From: Ceratorhiza oryzae-sativae
Lineage: Eukaryota; Basidiomycota; Agaricomycetes; Cantharellales; Ceratobasidiaceae
Length of the DNA: 64,000 nt
NCBI GenBank assembly: GCA_030998015.1
Contig: JARWMV010000247.1
Span: forward strand, 744,001 to 808,000
Direction of reading: 5' to 3'
Under the pieces are notes generated by a model. The model was not told the DNA's origin, made no database searches, and saw nothing but the letters and a program-made list of their open reading frames with translations. Numbering within the stretch: the first letter of the stretch is position 1; each line of letters starts with the position of its first letter. Below, one piece after another: positions 38,304-50,628 of the stretch. A program made the position numbers and the translations under genes.

Positions 38304-40935
38304 ATGTCGCGGGACACACACGCCAAGGCCGTCCTCGGCGACCAGCTCTACAGCAAGCTCCACGCCGCAAAGGTCCTCGTCGTCGGCGCCGGCGGCATCG
38401 GATGTGAACTACGTATGTCGCCACCTGAACCGCTTGCCCAGCGACTAATCTCGGAGCGACCAGTAAAGAACCTCGTCCTGTCCGGCTTTAGCGACATGAC
38501 CCTACTCGACCTCGACACCATCGACCTCAGCAACCTCAACCGCCAGTTTCTGTTCCGCAAAAAGGACGTAAAACAGTCCAAGGCGCTTGTACGGCCCCTC
38601 TTCTCCATCTTCGATCGACGGATACCGCACTGAGACGCCGCTGTGTAGGTCGCGGCAGCAGCCGCCAAGCTGTTCAATCCCTCCGTCAACGTCATCCCAT
38701 CCACGGCAACATCAAGGAGCCCCAGTTTGACGTCCAATGGTTCCGCCAGTTTGATATTGTTTTAAACGCGTTGGATAACCTTGGTATGTAGATCACCGTC
38801 CCGCCATCCCAGCCGATGATCAACTAGGCGTGTTCCAGATGCCCGACGACACGTGAACAAGATGTGTCTTGCGGCCGCCGTCCCGCTCGTCGAGTCTGGT
38901 ACGGCTGGATACCTGGGTGAGCATCCGAGCGCGCTAGCCCTCTGTGCGCCATGAATTCCTAAATAGATACCAGGCCAGGTTCAGCCTCTGCCCCACCACC
39001 TGTCGCACTCTCCCAACCCGATCGAATGCTTCGAATGCGTGGACAAGCCTGTGCCCAAGAGCTTCCCCGTATGCACGATTCGAAGCACGCCCTCGACGCC
39101 TATTCATTGTATCGTCTGGGCCAAGAGCTATCTGCTCCCGTACGTTTCTAATCCCTAGCCGCAAGTCGTATTCTCACGCCAACTATACAGCCAACTATTT
39201 GGCGAAGAAGAGGACGAGGGCGAACTAGACAAGGCTGCAGCCGCCGGCGAAAACGGTCCGCTTCCATCAGCCATTCTCACAAACCACCCCCTAATCCTTC
39301 CCCACTCGCAGCCTCTGAAATCGAGTCTCTTCGAAAAGAAGCACAAGCGTTTAAATCCGTCCGAGCTCTGCTCCATGGCTCATCCACAACCGCGGACTCG
39401 ACCGACCTCCCCACACCGCTGAACCCAAAACTCAACCCCGCAGCAGATGCAGCAGCCTCGACCGTCTTTGCCAAGGTGTACGACCAAGACATCCGTCGAC
39501 TCTTGGCCATGTCGGATATGTGGGCGCATCGCGTGCCGCCGGTTCCGTTGGATCGGGCTGCGATTCTCAAGGACGAGTTTGTGGATTCGCGAAAGGGAGT
39601 GCCCGCGGCGAGGTTCAGAGCCGCAATGGAGCTGCCGATGCTGGCCGAGACCAGAACGGCAAGGGGTCGGCGAATGCTGGATCGGGATTGAAGGACCAAA
39701 AGGCGCTTTCGTTGAAGGATAATGTCGAGCTGCTGGACGACAGGTGCGTGGGTGTCGTCCCCCCGATGAGTGATGCTGACAGCCTATGCAGCCTGCGTCG
39801 TCTGTCAGAACGAGCACCAAACGAGAAAATAATCTCGTTTGACAAGGATGACGACGACACGCTGGACTTTGTCACCGCGGCCGCCAACCTCCGAGCATAC
39901 GCTTACGGGATCGAAGGAAAGACTCGCTGGGAGGTCAAGGGTGAATAATTCTGTTAATATCTCCACACATTCGCCTAATCCGCCTGCTCCAAAACAGAAA
40001 TGGCGGGAAATATTATTCCCGCAATCGCAACAACCAACGCAATCATCGCCGGTCTAATTGTCATACAAGCCACCAACGTTCTCAAATCCCTTCTTCCTCC
40101 GTCCAACAACTTGGGTGGAGCATTTGCCCGCTCAGCGCCGAAAAACGTCCTGATCCAAGCCAAACCAAGAGCTCCGCTCGGAGTCCAAAGCCTCTCGGCA
40201 CCAAATCCACACTGCGCCGTCTGCCGGCCAGTCTACGTCGCCGTGGCATGTGATCCGAGCAAAACGACACTCGGAGACGTGATCAAGGGTCTACTCAAGC
40301 TCGAGGCTGGAGAAGACGGCGATCCACGCGAAGTGAGCGTATTCGAAACCGGCCGAGTGTTGAGCGAACCAGATTGGGAAGACAACTTTGAGCGAACGTT
40401 GGAGAGTTTGGCGTGTATACAAAATACGATGTTGATGCTTGTCGACGATGCGGAAGAGGTCGTGGATCTGGCGGTGTGTTTGACCGCGCTTCCGTGAGTT
40501 TTTTTTTGCTATTGCAGTTATTTTTGAACGGATGACTGATTCAGAGGGACGTGTTCTAGGCCAGACCACCCGGCGGACGCTCCCCAGTTTGTCCTCCCGA
40601 CTCAACTCGCCCCACTGCCCAAACGCGCGCCCAAACCACGAGACCCAACTCCCCCACCCCCTCCCAAGCCCCAACCGACCAACGGGCTGAAGCGATCGGC
40701 GATCGAGCTCGAGGACGAAGAGGACGAGATTCAGATCATCGAACCCGGCTCTGGGTCTGGATCTGGATCTGGATCTGGCTCCGAGGAGCCACCCGCCAAG
40801 CACCCCCGGCTGTCTGGCCCAAACATGGTCAAGCGTGCACCAGACGATGATTCTACGTTGGAGCGAAACGCGAAACGGTTGAGGTTGGTGAGCGCCGAGT
40901 TGGACGAAGACGACGAAGTTGAGATTTTAGAGTAA
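38304..40935 (+). CDS. uba2: SUMO-activating enzyme subunit 2 (Uba2)
   Basis: Catalytic subunit of the heterodimeric SUMO E1, which adenylates SUMO and forms a thioester with it. Seen after splicing: ATP-binding [64 protein letters not shown]; zinc pair ECFECVDKP; catalytic-Cys segment [40 protein letters not shown]; second zinc pair HCAVC; and the ubiquitin-fold domain to about 40497. The acidic tail has a Gly-Ser repeat and hydrophobic-acidic stretches ([18 protein letters not shown]), good candidates for SUMO-interacting motifs. Anomaly: near 38692-38700 one C seems missing (ATCCCATC where ATCCCCATC would keep frame), breaking the frame in conserved sequence. A second frame change lies between 39560 and 39670. 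In a probably essential gene these most likely reflect assembly indels. Confidence 0.92.
40741..40788 (+). repeat. GGATCT hexamer repeat (Gly-Ser) in uba2 tail
   Basis: Imperfect repeats of a hexamer of type GGATCT/GGCTCT encode alternating Gly and Ser in the disordered C-terminal tail of Uba2. Probably length-variable between strains. Confidence 0.8.
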
Positions 40936-41357
40936 CGAGGACGAGGTTGCGTGCGTGTGTGTTTTTATGTATTTAAAACGGTCGCCAGTTTATATTACCG
41001 TGTTTATTGCTTTACTGCTCCCAAACTTCAAGTCGGTACCAAGACGCCAGGACGTGGCCAAGCGAAAGCAGGATGGCTCGCTCAACTCTTGGGCGTCTCA
41101 AACACAGTATAGATCCGTGTAGATATATGCGTCTACCTGGGCCATGATTTGACGCAACAAAAACAAGCTGCAGTACAATGGCACCAGGGGAAGATGGTTG
41201 ATACAAAAGAGTATTTGAACATTTCCAATCCTTCATCGACTAGTCATTTTGATTAATCAAAACAAATGAATATTAAGGAGCACAAGCTACAGTCATAAAC
41301 AGCAAAAGATATCTATGAAAAGGCATCGTCTATGACAAATGGAATCCATAACGGTAT

Positions 41358-43603
41358 CTATTCACGGCTCACATCGCTGTAAATGTCACGTCAGAGATCG
41401 GCTTCGCATACAACTGCTCAACACTCACCGTCCAAAGATTTTGACCTTGAGCCAGTCATTGAGGACCAGCACCCGGTTTCGGAGCGAGAAAAGCGTGGAC
41501 AAGTATGCGGAGCGCCAGAAAAGGTACGTCGCCATACCACCACTTGCAAACTGCCCACCACACATTCCTCAGTTACATGTTCTTGAGATGAGCATCACAA
41601 CTCACATTCCCGTTCATAAATGGCAGATCTGCAATAGCCTTTTCGCTACCAATGTACGCCAGCGAACCCTGGTGCGAGTATTGGAACGGTCGGATCTTGC
41701 TTGCCTTGTTGATTTGCTTCACCACGGTCTCGATTTCACGTGCAGTCTCTTCTGTCTGAGGCTGAGCGCGGAGTTCGTTCAAGCGCTTCTCGAGCTTCTC
41801 CTTCTTGGCCAATTGACCAAAGAGGCGAGCGAGATATGCTCCTTCCTGAGAGGCCACTTGGGCAGTAGGCGCATACGAGGTCGCGGTGCACTGTCAAAGT
41901 CCAGGTGAGCTCAGATACGAGGCTGAAATAGATTGGTACAACGCACGTCACCGACAGCAAAGATCGAGTCTGCACCCTTCATGCTCAAAAAGTCGTCAAC
42001 CGTAATGCCGCGACGGTTGGTCTGGTGTTCGGGGAAGGGGCCATCAGGTTCCGGGTGATTGGTCGCCCCACGTTTCCAGCGGCCCAGACGATGGTACCGT
42101 ACGGGATCTCGACACGTTCACCGGCAGCGTTCTGAACAACAACAGATTTTTCTTTGATTTCCTTGACCATAGTCTTTGGCGAAATTACGTTAGTTTGGTG
42201 CATATGCGCGTATTTTTCAAGCCAACCTTGGTCTGGACATCAATCTTGTTCTCCTTGAACGTCGATTCGGTGTATTTAATGAGCTGAGACGAGAACGTGG
42301 GCAAGACATTTGGGAGGCTAATCAAGGGCAATAATTAGCGTGGGTGCATCTAAACTCATAGGCTAACTTGCGCTTCGATCAGTGTAATGCGCAAACGATG
42401 TGCAATATCGGGGTACCAGTTCTCGAGATCTTCCTGGGAATAAATAAAAGGGTGAGTGAAATGACACTTTACAAATGCCTCGATCGCACCTTGAGGAAGT
42501 CATGCAATTCCCCACTGAGCTCAACACCGGTTGGACCACCACCAACCACAATCGTGTGCAATAATCGATCAATCTCGTCGTCGCTCTGGTCCTTGAATGC
42601 AGCGGACTCGATACCTAAAGGCAAATTTGTTGAGAAACGCGCTTCTCGCAAATCTTACAATAACTTACAGTCCATGATGGAGGTACGGAGCTTCTCGGCG
42701 TCATGCAGCTCTTTCATAAAGCACGCGTGTTCTCGAACACCGGGAATGCCGAAAGTCTGGGTTTCGGCGCCAACTGCATAAACCAGATAGTCGTAAGGGA
42801 TCGTTGTTGAGCTGACGCCTCCCTTGATGGGGGAGTTGTCCTCAAAAGTAACCGTCTTGTTAATCGGCTAAAGATGGAGGGAATGAGTCACGTGATGTAT
42901 CCGAGATTTACCGATTTTTTGACTTACATCAACCGATTGAGCTTCAGCTTCGTAGACGTACACACGGCGAGCCTTGTGACGAGTAATATAGCGAGTTGGC
43001 TGGATAATGCTACGCGAATCGAGGGTTCCAATAGCGACCGAGGGAAGCAAAGGAGTGAACAAGAAATAATTGCGAGGGGAGATAACAACGACATTGTAGT
43101 CCTCGGTATCGAGAGCCTGAAATGGAGATAGGTCATCGAATTCAAGAGAAAATGATAACGGGTTCACCTTGAGCATGCTGGTTGCGCCCCACCGGATCCC
43201 AAGATGACAATAGTCTTCTTTTCTGGGTCAAATGGCTTCTGCTCTCCAGGATGACGATCTTTTTGGGTAGTGTAAATAAAGACACCAGTCCCAGTCACCA
43301 ACGCGATTAATGTGACGCGACCGACAGTTTGAAGAAATGCCCTCCAGCGCGAAACGGGCTTGTACATAATAACAGGGGCGGCCCCTGCAGTAGACTCGGC
43401 ATTGGGGCCAGAGGGCGGTGGGACTTGGGAGGCAGGAGTCGCAAGTGTACGCGCCAAAATAGACCGATTAATCAGCGGTTTGCGAGCGGCTATGGCAGCA
43501 AATCTTGGTGTTTGGCGTCGTACGACCGCCGCAGCTAAGGCAACGGGTCAGCGTGAGCGGATAGTCGTCATGGACAAAACTCGCCTCTTGGAAGATGCAG
43601 CAT
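41358..43603 (-). CDS. Alternative (rotenone-insensitive) NADH:ubiquinone oxidoreductase, external type
   Basis: Type II NADH dehydrogenase of the mitochondrial inner membrane, passing electrons from NADH to ubiquinone without proton pumping. An Arg/Ala-rich presequence ([20 protein letters not shown]) is followed by a transmembrane helix ([20 protein letters not shown]), typical of external NDE enzymes. Then come FAD Rossmann strand [54 protein letters not shown]-binding [44 protein letters not shown]; and the C-terminal membrane-binding region [20 protein letters not shown] to FGRDVSRE (TAG at 41358-41360). No EF-hand insert. Anomaly: at about 43190 one base is missing inside the GSGWGATSML motif, which puts the exon out of frame. 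The first exon is not resolved; ATG 43603 is a tentative start. Convergent with uba2. Confidence 0.88.
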
Positions 43604-45530
43604 GACTGAAAGAGGGGACAAGGGTAGTCTGAAAATGGACCAAGTTTAAACCTAGGATTCGAGCGAGTCAGCACCGCGGGTTTACAGGCGTGTGATAGCG
43701 GGCGGAGTTATCCGCACGTATCTCCAAGCCATCGCTGTCACTCACCAGTACCAAGAGCTTAGGGCCGCGGGCGAAGTTGACAGCGTCCCTCAAGTCCTGA
43801 AACTTAGTATTTTCTCTCCCTCAACCGCTGTTGCTGGGCTGGTGGTCGATAAGAAAATCGTGCGAACAAGAGTGTAATCGGCCATCAGGCAAAATGATAT
43901 CATCGGGACCCTGAGCTCCAAATTCCCTCGCCTCGATTACTATGTACTCGAGCTTCTCAACTCAAGTCCAAAGTTCTCGCGACTGTGTTCGGCGGCAGTA
44001 AGGGTTAGAACTCGATAGAAGGGTGGATAATTAGAATTCCTGGTTTGGCACACAAGCCAGTTTTGGCTTAACCCAAAGTGTCTCCAATTTAGACAATACT
44101 CCGCGTACCAACTGCGATTCAGATAAACTAACCATTGCGCCAGCTACTGAACCCTCTGCATGGAGATAACATTTCCCCGAACCTCCCACGCTGTTGACAT
44201 GATCCGGCTGCCCCGTACTTCTACCAGCGCCTAGTTAATGTTTAGGGAGGTCCAGGCTCTGAATGTATGTCTATCTTGAAAGGAGTCAAGAAATACGATA
44301 ACGCCAAGTGTTCCAACAAGTTCCAAATACAATGTAAAGTGGGAGCCCCGTCTACCGAGTCTAGGGAAAGCGAAGCTAACTGGCACATCATCAAGCGCAA
44401 GTTCTGTTTTGCCGAGACAAGGAGCATAGCACTCAACGCGAGTGACATGGGATTCAGTGCTACAATCCTCTTGTGCCCCTCTTTATGGGGCTTGCTGGGG
44501 CACTGGAAGATGTCGGAACTAGCCTGCCAAGCCCCCCATAGATAAACTCAATTACGTCGAGGAGGCGTGGGATAGAACTCAAAGCTACGTGCATTCCTGG
44601 CTCGTGACTCTGGATTCCAACCGAGCCGAAGCGGGACGGTGGAAGATATTCAAGGCGACCAGCTGAACGAGACCTCTGATTAAAGGCCGGATATTTACTG
44701 TTATATGCAAACACTACTTATATTCAAATTGAGGCTTTTTTGATTTATGAGATTATTTGTCTGCCACATAGTCAAATTCGGGCTTGCGATAACTGCGCCC
44801 CTGAGCGGCCAACACCGAAAGAAAGGCCCACAAATAGCCAATTTTCAATGGCAATTCGACACCATATGGCATGGCATACTTGGTTCATCTGGGAATGATT
44901 ATCCCTTTGGGTGTAGATTCTTCATGAACCATAGCAAGCCACATACCCTATCGTTTTATGTCAGATTTATAAACGGTATTACCGCTACTCACAGGTATAC
45001 TGAATGGGAAATTTCAAGGTACGAGATTGACAAAACCAATTCCAGCTAAACCTGTGTCAATTTGTCGCCAGGTTAGTGTCCCTGTTCTAAGATTGCTTGT
45101 TCATGTTTGCTTCCCCTATTCGAACTGAGATATATTCGCTCAAACATTCTGACAGACATATTTGTAGCGGGGCAGGCCTGACGATAGCTGAATCAGACTT
45201 TTGGATACGGTAGTCTACCTCAAGTGATTTAATTGTATGCAGGGTTACATACGGTCTTCTGATCTTCGGTATCTATTTCTGTCAGAGAAGGGTGAGGCAT
45301 ATTACATGAATGGGCAGTGGGCTGTCATTACGAAACCTCAACCGGAGAAATAATGTCCGAAACCAGGCGATTGGCCATCTCGGCGAGTAGCACGTTCCCC
45401 GAGACGTTTTTGACAAGGCTTCTGTGAGCAGGTCCAAAATCGACGATTACTGGGTTACAAATTTGAATACGAAGAGAGCATACATGACAACTATACAATA
45501 ACAACAACATAATAATAGTCTACCCTGTTT
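43604..45530. other. Intergenic region
   Basis: Nearly 2 kb with only short ORFs (for example 44747-45049 plus) that match no family I know. AT-rich from 44.7 kb on. No gene claimed. Confidence 0.4.
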
Positions 45531-46243
45531 TCACAAACGCAAAAGCCCGAGCTTGTGTCCGACCAAGGCCCCGAAATGAAATACGCTGACAGCTGGAGAC
45601 GACGCGGCGTCAGAATCTGCCACTTGGCCGCTGAGATGGCGAGTGCGACTGAGGCCGAGACTGGTAGAGCAAGGCCGCTCTAACAGGCGATCCATCTCCT
45701 CCATGTGTTCAACCTGCTTCTGAAGGGCCGCGAACCTCCTAGGACAGATTAGGTAAATGGCCTGCTCGATTGATTTAACATTATTCCACGAACTTACCGG
45801 TTCAAGTCTCGCTTTGGATTGGCGTCAACAAATACACACTCCTTGCCGCTTGCCGAACATCGCATACAAGGCGTGGCTTCACCCTGGCCATGTGGTTGGA
45901 CGCATTTTGCTTTGGCTTTCCTGCACGATTTGCAAGCTCTGGACACATGACTCAGTGCGGGTTCCAGGATCTAGCAAATGGATTGGATTTACCTAGCGCT
46001 GCGGCTGGCTTTGCGTTCTGGTTCGCAATCATCGTCGTCGCTGACGGAACGGTGCCGTTTTCTTGAGCCTTCAGACTCGTTGATATCGCTCACAAGGTCT
46101 TCGGATCCATCTGAACCGCTCGCAGAAAGCGGGCTGCGCGGATATGGCGAAAATAGGGGATTTTTTGCCCATTCGTCGAATTCGGGGGGATGGATGGGTG
46201 CCAGATATGGTCGCCCCATTCTTGACTGTGTACCAGCTGGCAT
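45531..46243 (-). CDS. Short Zn2Cys6 zinc-cluster protein, copy A
   Basis: Three exons give about 200 residues. The N-terminal 80 residues are acidic and Ser/Pro-rich (PLSASGSDGSEDLVSDINES, SDDDDCEPERK). The second exon carries a binuclear zinc cluster: ACKSCRKAKAKC, a short loop, then PCMRCSASGKECVF, giving six cysteines in the fungal C6 spacing. A short coiled dimerisation element follows (RRFAALQKQVEHMEEMDRLL) and a Ser-rich tail of about 45 residues ending at TGA 45531-45533. There is no room for the usual 300-residue fungal transcription-factor middle domain. The zinc cluster sits after an acidic N-terminus rather than at the very start. It is paralogous to the next gene upstream (copy B), sharing the cluster layout and the LQKQ-x-x-HMEEM-x-RLL helix. 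Probably a DNA-binding regulator; targets unknown. Confidence 0.8.
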
Positions 46244-47096
46244 TGTTGAGATGTTTTAGCGTGAATAGATTTGAAGAATGAGGAAGATGCGAGGAGTCGA
46301 CGCGCTGCCTGCTCGATGGACGCGCTGGCAGTTTATATGCGACGCAGATGAGACATTATTAGCCAAGTGGGGACCGGCGTCTGACCAGCCGAGGAACGTT
46401 TGACTAGCAAAAAGGGGTTTCTGTTCCTGCTTGTGGATACCACGGGATTGTCTCGTGCCAACGAATCAAGAGCCAAGACCCACGGCGTCCGGTGTTCAAG
46501 GCACGCCCCATGTTCTAACTGATCGTGGCCGATCTCGGCCAGGCGCCCGTTCCTTTTAAATTAAGGGTAGGTGGCAGGGTAGATTGATCATCATGGACTA
46601 AGCCAAATTCACCTCGAGGAGGCTGGTAAGCGGAGTGCCTTATCCTCGAGCCGGTGGATGAACAATCGAGCGAAAAAACCCGCCTAGAGGAACTTCAACG
46701 CCTCGGGACCGGCGTTTGTATCCTCGAGCACACAGAAGACGATCTTAAAGCGCGCATCCCCAGAATCGCACCGTTCCCAACCATCCTGGACCATACAAAA
46801 TCAAAGCTTGCACCGCAGGGCGCCTGTTGATGCACACACAATTAGCCCCCGTTTAAGGTAGACTCCGCTGCGCTCTGGCGCGCTCCTTTGTCTAGGGAGA
46901 GGATTTATGGGTAATACTGCCGAATCCTTCCTCACGTCATGTCCCATCGTGGAAACGTCCAGCTGTGTCGCCCAATGTGTATACATTCGTAAGGTCATCA
47001 ATAAAATACTCTCCCGGGAACCGGTCCCCATACAAGTCTAACAATCTAGGAAAACATAGAAATACAACAAGAGAGAATCGTCTATCATCCTGTCGG
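46244..47096. promoter_or_regulatory. Spacer between the two zinc-cluster genes
   Basis: About 850 bp between the stop of copy B and the start of copy A, in the same orientation. It should hold the copy A promoter. No gene-like ORF was seen. Confidence 0.4.
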
Positions 47097-47883
47097 CTAC
47101 CGATAGCTTACATGAGATGGAAGAGTGCGAAACCGGGACGAGGACTGGTTGCTCAGAGACTCGTCGAGCAAGCGAGACATCTCTTCCATGTGCTTTATTT
47201 GCTTCTGAAGAGATGCAATCCGCCTGAATCGACAATAGAATCGTCAGCTCTAGACCTCGCTCGCGAATATTCGAGGCCCTTACCTCGTTTGATCCGTACC
47301 ACGTCGACTCTCTGGGAATATGCACTCCTGCCCCGTCATCGTACAACGCATACATCGAGCGCTCTCATCGGAGGCACGTGTGCTTGGGCATGGCCTGCAT
47401 TTGGTTCTGAATCGACGGCACACCGTACACGCTCTGATGGGCATAGCCAGTGAGCCGAGATGGCTAGCAGGATGATCTTCGGATAACGTACATACTACTC
47501 CGGGTTAGCCTTCCTTCCTTTCGACTGTCGGTACTTCGACTTTCCTGAGCTGGTGTGCCGGTGGGTCGAGGAGCTGCTACCGGTTCGACTGTTTCGAACG
47601 CCAAGGTGTCCATGGGACTGTGGGTCTCCGTGCATTCGCTCTGATAGGCAAAGCCCAGCTCGAGACTATTCAGAGCTTCGTAGTCATATAATTCGGGGCT
47701 GCTGAACGACCCGTCGAGACTGCTAGACTCTAGTGGGGAGTCGGTGAGCCATCCGCCTTCAAACTCCAGTGGACTTGTGGGAAGGGGCTGGGTGGTCGCG
47801 TTTTGTTGAGAGGGCTGGCCAAACGACTGGTCATGCCAAGCCTGCCAATTTTCTGGCGGAATTGGGTTTGGAATCGGGTTCAT
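47097..47883 (-). CDS. Short Zn2Cys6 zinc-cluster protein, copy B
   Basis: ATG at 47883 starts a Pro/Gln/Ser-rich, acidic N-terminus of about 125 residues (MNPIPNPIPPENWQAWHDQS; FEGGWLTDSPLESSSLDGSF) that could serve as an activation region. The second exon encodes the zinc cluster ACTVCRRFRTKC, then RCMRCTMTGQECIFPESRRG. The last exon encodes the coiled element RIASLQKQIKHMEEMSRLLD and ends with HVSYR at TAG 47097-47099. The join between exons 1 and 2 (near 47480) does not fit a simple GT-AG phase, so one boundary may be wrong or a base may be missing. Same architecture as copy A, 850 bp away, so a tandem duplication. Like A, it lacks the large middle homology domain. Confidence 0.8.
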
Positions 47884-50628
47884 GTTTGAAGGTCGAAACG
47901 AAAACGAATGGTATATGGTATATGTTATATACCAGTGAAAGGACAGAGTACTTATAAGAGAAAGCGATCGCTGGGCATGGAGAGGGGTTCCATCGAGGGG
48001 CTAGTCTATATAGCAACTCTCTCCACTGTTTGCAACTTGAAGTTGAGCGCTCATCGCACTGTTGGCTCTTGAGTAAGGCCCATAAGCCTGCACGGGAAAC
48101 ATAGAATCCGAGCCCAGTACGGCTGCGGTTTCTCGGGAGGCAGTAGGCGATGAAAATGTGCCAGACGCCTCTCGCTGATCGCCCAGAGCCGAGCAGGGCG
48201 ATTGTAGAGTCAGAGCCAAGATGGCAAACAAGGCACAGCCTCGGGCTGTCGGAGTCAGCGCAACCAAACGGAATTCTCGCCTTCACGACGTGCTGGGAAC
48301 TTTGGAGCTCAGTTAAAGCGTTCAATCATTGGTATTGTTGCTCCAATCATTGAGTGTGGCGTGGTCGATAATGAAGTTATTGTATGTGTAAACTGGTGGA
48401 TAGAGATGTTGAGCTTGTTGATCATTTGAAATTGACTACGCCTGTTTGTGTTATCGAGCGAACGAGAGCTGGTTTGTATCCATGCCTTGGATAGTTTAGC
48501 TTCATCTACTGCGCATTGGATATCCGTACTGGAGAAAATGCGGCCCTATTCGCCCCAAACATTTTGTGCATATTATTGTTGGGGATGAGGGGTCGAGGAC
48601 CTCGACAGAGTGCAAATCCGCAGTCTATTCGACGCAATGCGTGCAACCTGGAAAGTAGACACATGGACTGTGAGTCAGAACTGGAAACATCCAGAGCGGG
48701 ATCGATGCATCCTCGAGACAGGCCGGTAATTCCGGCGTTTGGGGCAGCCTATTGATCCGTGAAGGCTGTGTATACAACACCAAATTCATCAAGGACAGCT
48801 TCAGCCACAGAATCGGCCTTAATGAATATGGCGTGGGTTATTTCGTGGTGGCAGGTAGTCCGTGGTACGGCAAAGCGACTCCGACCTACGTCTGGTACGG
48901 GGAAAACAGCCGAGCTAACCTTGATACGCGTTTGGCTGATTCGAAGGTCGTATTGTGACTACAGCCAGGCTATACGTAGTGATATCCATTTATTGTGAAT
49001 TCCAACGTGGAGCGAGGAAAAGCCAGTGATGTTTCTTGGGAGGATCAGTTAACCACCTGACCGGACTTTGTATGAGGTCCCTGGGTGGCTTAATCCCTAA
49101 GCATTAGGTGTGCTCCCGTTAGCACCTTGCCTAAAAGAGGCAAAAGAAAGTTTGAATAACATAGTATTTTTTATTGGTGATAACACTAACTTGGAAAATT
49201 AATTCTGTAGCCCAAGGTCTTCACGGCAAGACACTGATTGGGTGAGAAGCTGTTTTTTTGCTAATATTTACCCCCTTGCAGCCTAGTTTGTGTTCGACAA
49301 CACTTCTGTTTATAAAAGGATGCCCGGCGGCTTTGCTGACATGAAATATAGATCCCAAGGTTGGTCGCGCCGCAGTACAAATGAAACATGGTCACGTGGC
49401 TGTCCGCACGTCCCAATTCGTAGCCTCACGTCCCGCTTTTTCCTACTCGTAACTGTTTATCGTTGCAGTCTATACATTTCTTTACGTGCTTTGACTTTGT
49501 TCATGTAATTTATTTCCATTTCTATACAATAGAACGAATGTAACAAAAAGAAAATGGTCACGTGATATTGACGTAGTGCTTTTCTTATTGAACCCTTCGC
49601 AATGCCCCTCTTCGTTAAGACTGCCTTTCTGAAATTATCTGGACTTAGTCCCAAGTAGCACGTCAAAGTCGAGCGGGGGAAAAATAGATCACGCCGACTT
49701 AACTTTTGGATAATTGGACCCATAGAGCACCAGATGAACACAAAGGACAGGCGGCGCATACAAGAGAACCAGACGGCGAGCAACTACTGTAGAGTGGCAA
49801 TGCCGCTCTGTTTGTCTCTATAAGGCGCCTGACTCCTAGAATTGCCCCCTATCTTTTAACCACGTTTACTGAGCCGGAAGCCGGAAGTGCCGTTAACTAT
49901 ATCTCTGTCTACACATAGTAACTCGTGTCTTCTGTAACGCTCTTGCGCTCCTATTTGATCCTTGAGTTTGCTCACCTCAAACCCCAACAAGGTGTACAAG
50001 CAGAAGGGAACGGGGGAGGATGGTAATAAGATACGTAGCACAAAAGGAGGGCCAGAAGGTTAGGGTTGTTGATTCGGCTTATATGTCGGTTGAGCATCCG
50101 TGGTGCTTCCCCCATGAGCCATGTCCCACGGTCCCAACCTCGCCAATGATTTAGACCAAGTTCTCTGTGTGATATTATATACCGTATTATGATTGAGTTT
50201 GTGGCGAAGATATAAGCTGTTATTAGGAAATCTTTAGACAGGTAGTTCCCACGCGCTTTCGCGAGCCAAGGAGCAACGATAAGGCTCATGCAAGGTGATG
50301 GATGTGACCCCCGCAATCGCCAACGTTCGAAGTTTAATATTTACAAGGGCTCCTAGTGGAGCCAGGAAGGCTTGTTCAAATGAAAAACACTACCAAGGGA
50401 GCTTGGATGATATTATTCGGGTGGTGTTCGCCAAGGCGGGTCTTGGTCAGCTTGTGTCTCACGTAGGTGACATGACGCAACGCGATCGGGCGCTTAACCG
50501 GGCATTGATATCCCGGACAGCCCCGTCTCGGGTCTGAGCACAATATAAATTCGTGCTCTCGACGACCACAGCAGTCGACATCGGCTTCTCTGGGCCAGCT
50601 GATCCTTGTGTTTCTCCTGGTCGCCACC
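47884..50628. other. Long intergenic region
   Basis: About 2.7 kb. A minus-strand open stretch at 48001-48267 (Ser/Ala-rich, no ATG) is the only one with a protein-like look and is not claimed as a gene. The rest has only short ORFs. The final 100 bp leads into a strong initiation context (CCACCATGG) of the kinase gene. Confidence 0.4.

Noticed and set aside
48001..48267. Minus-strand ORF with a hydrophobic start resembling a small secreted protein
   Set aside because: It has no ATG (TTG at the apparent start) and a stop closely upstream. The hydrophobic stretch is weak. No support as a gene.
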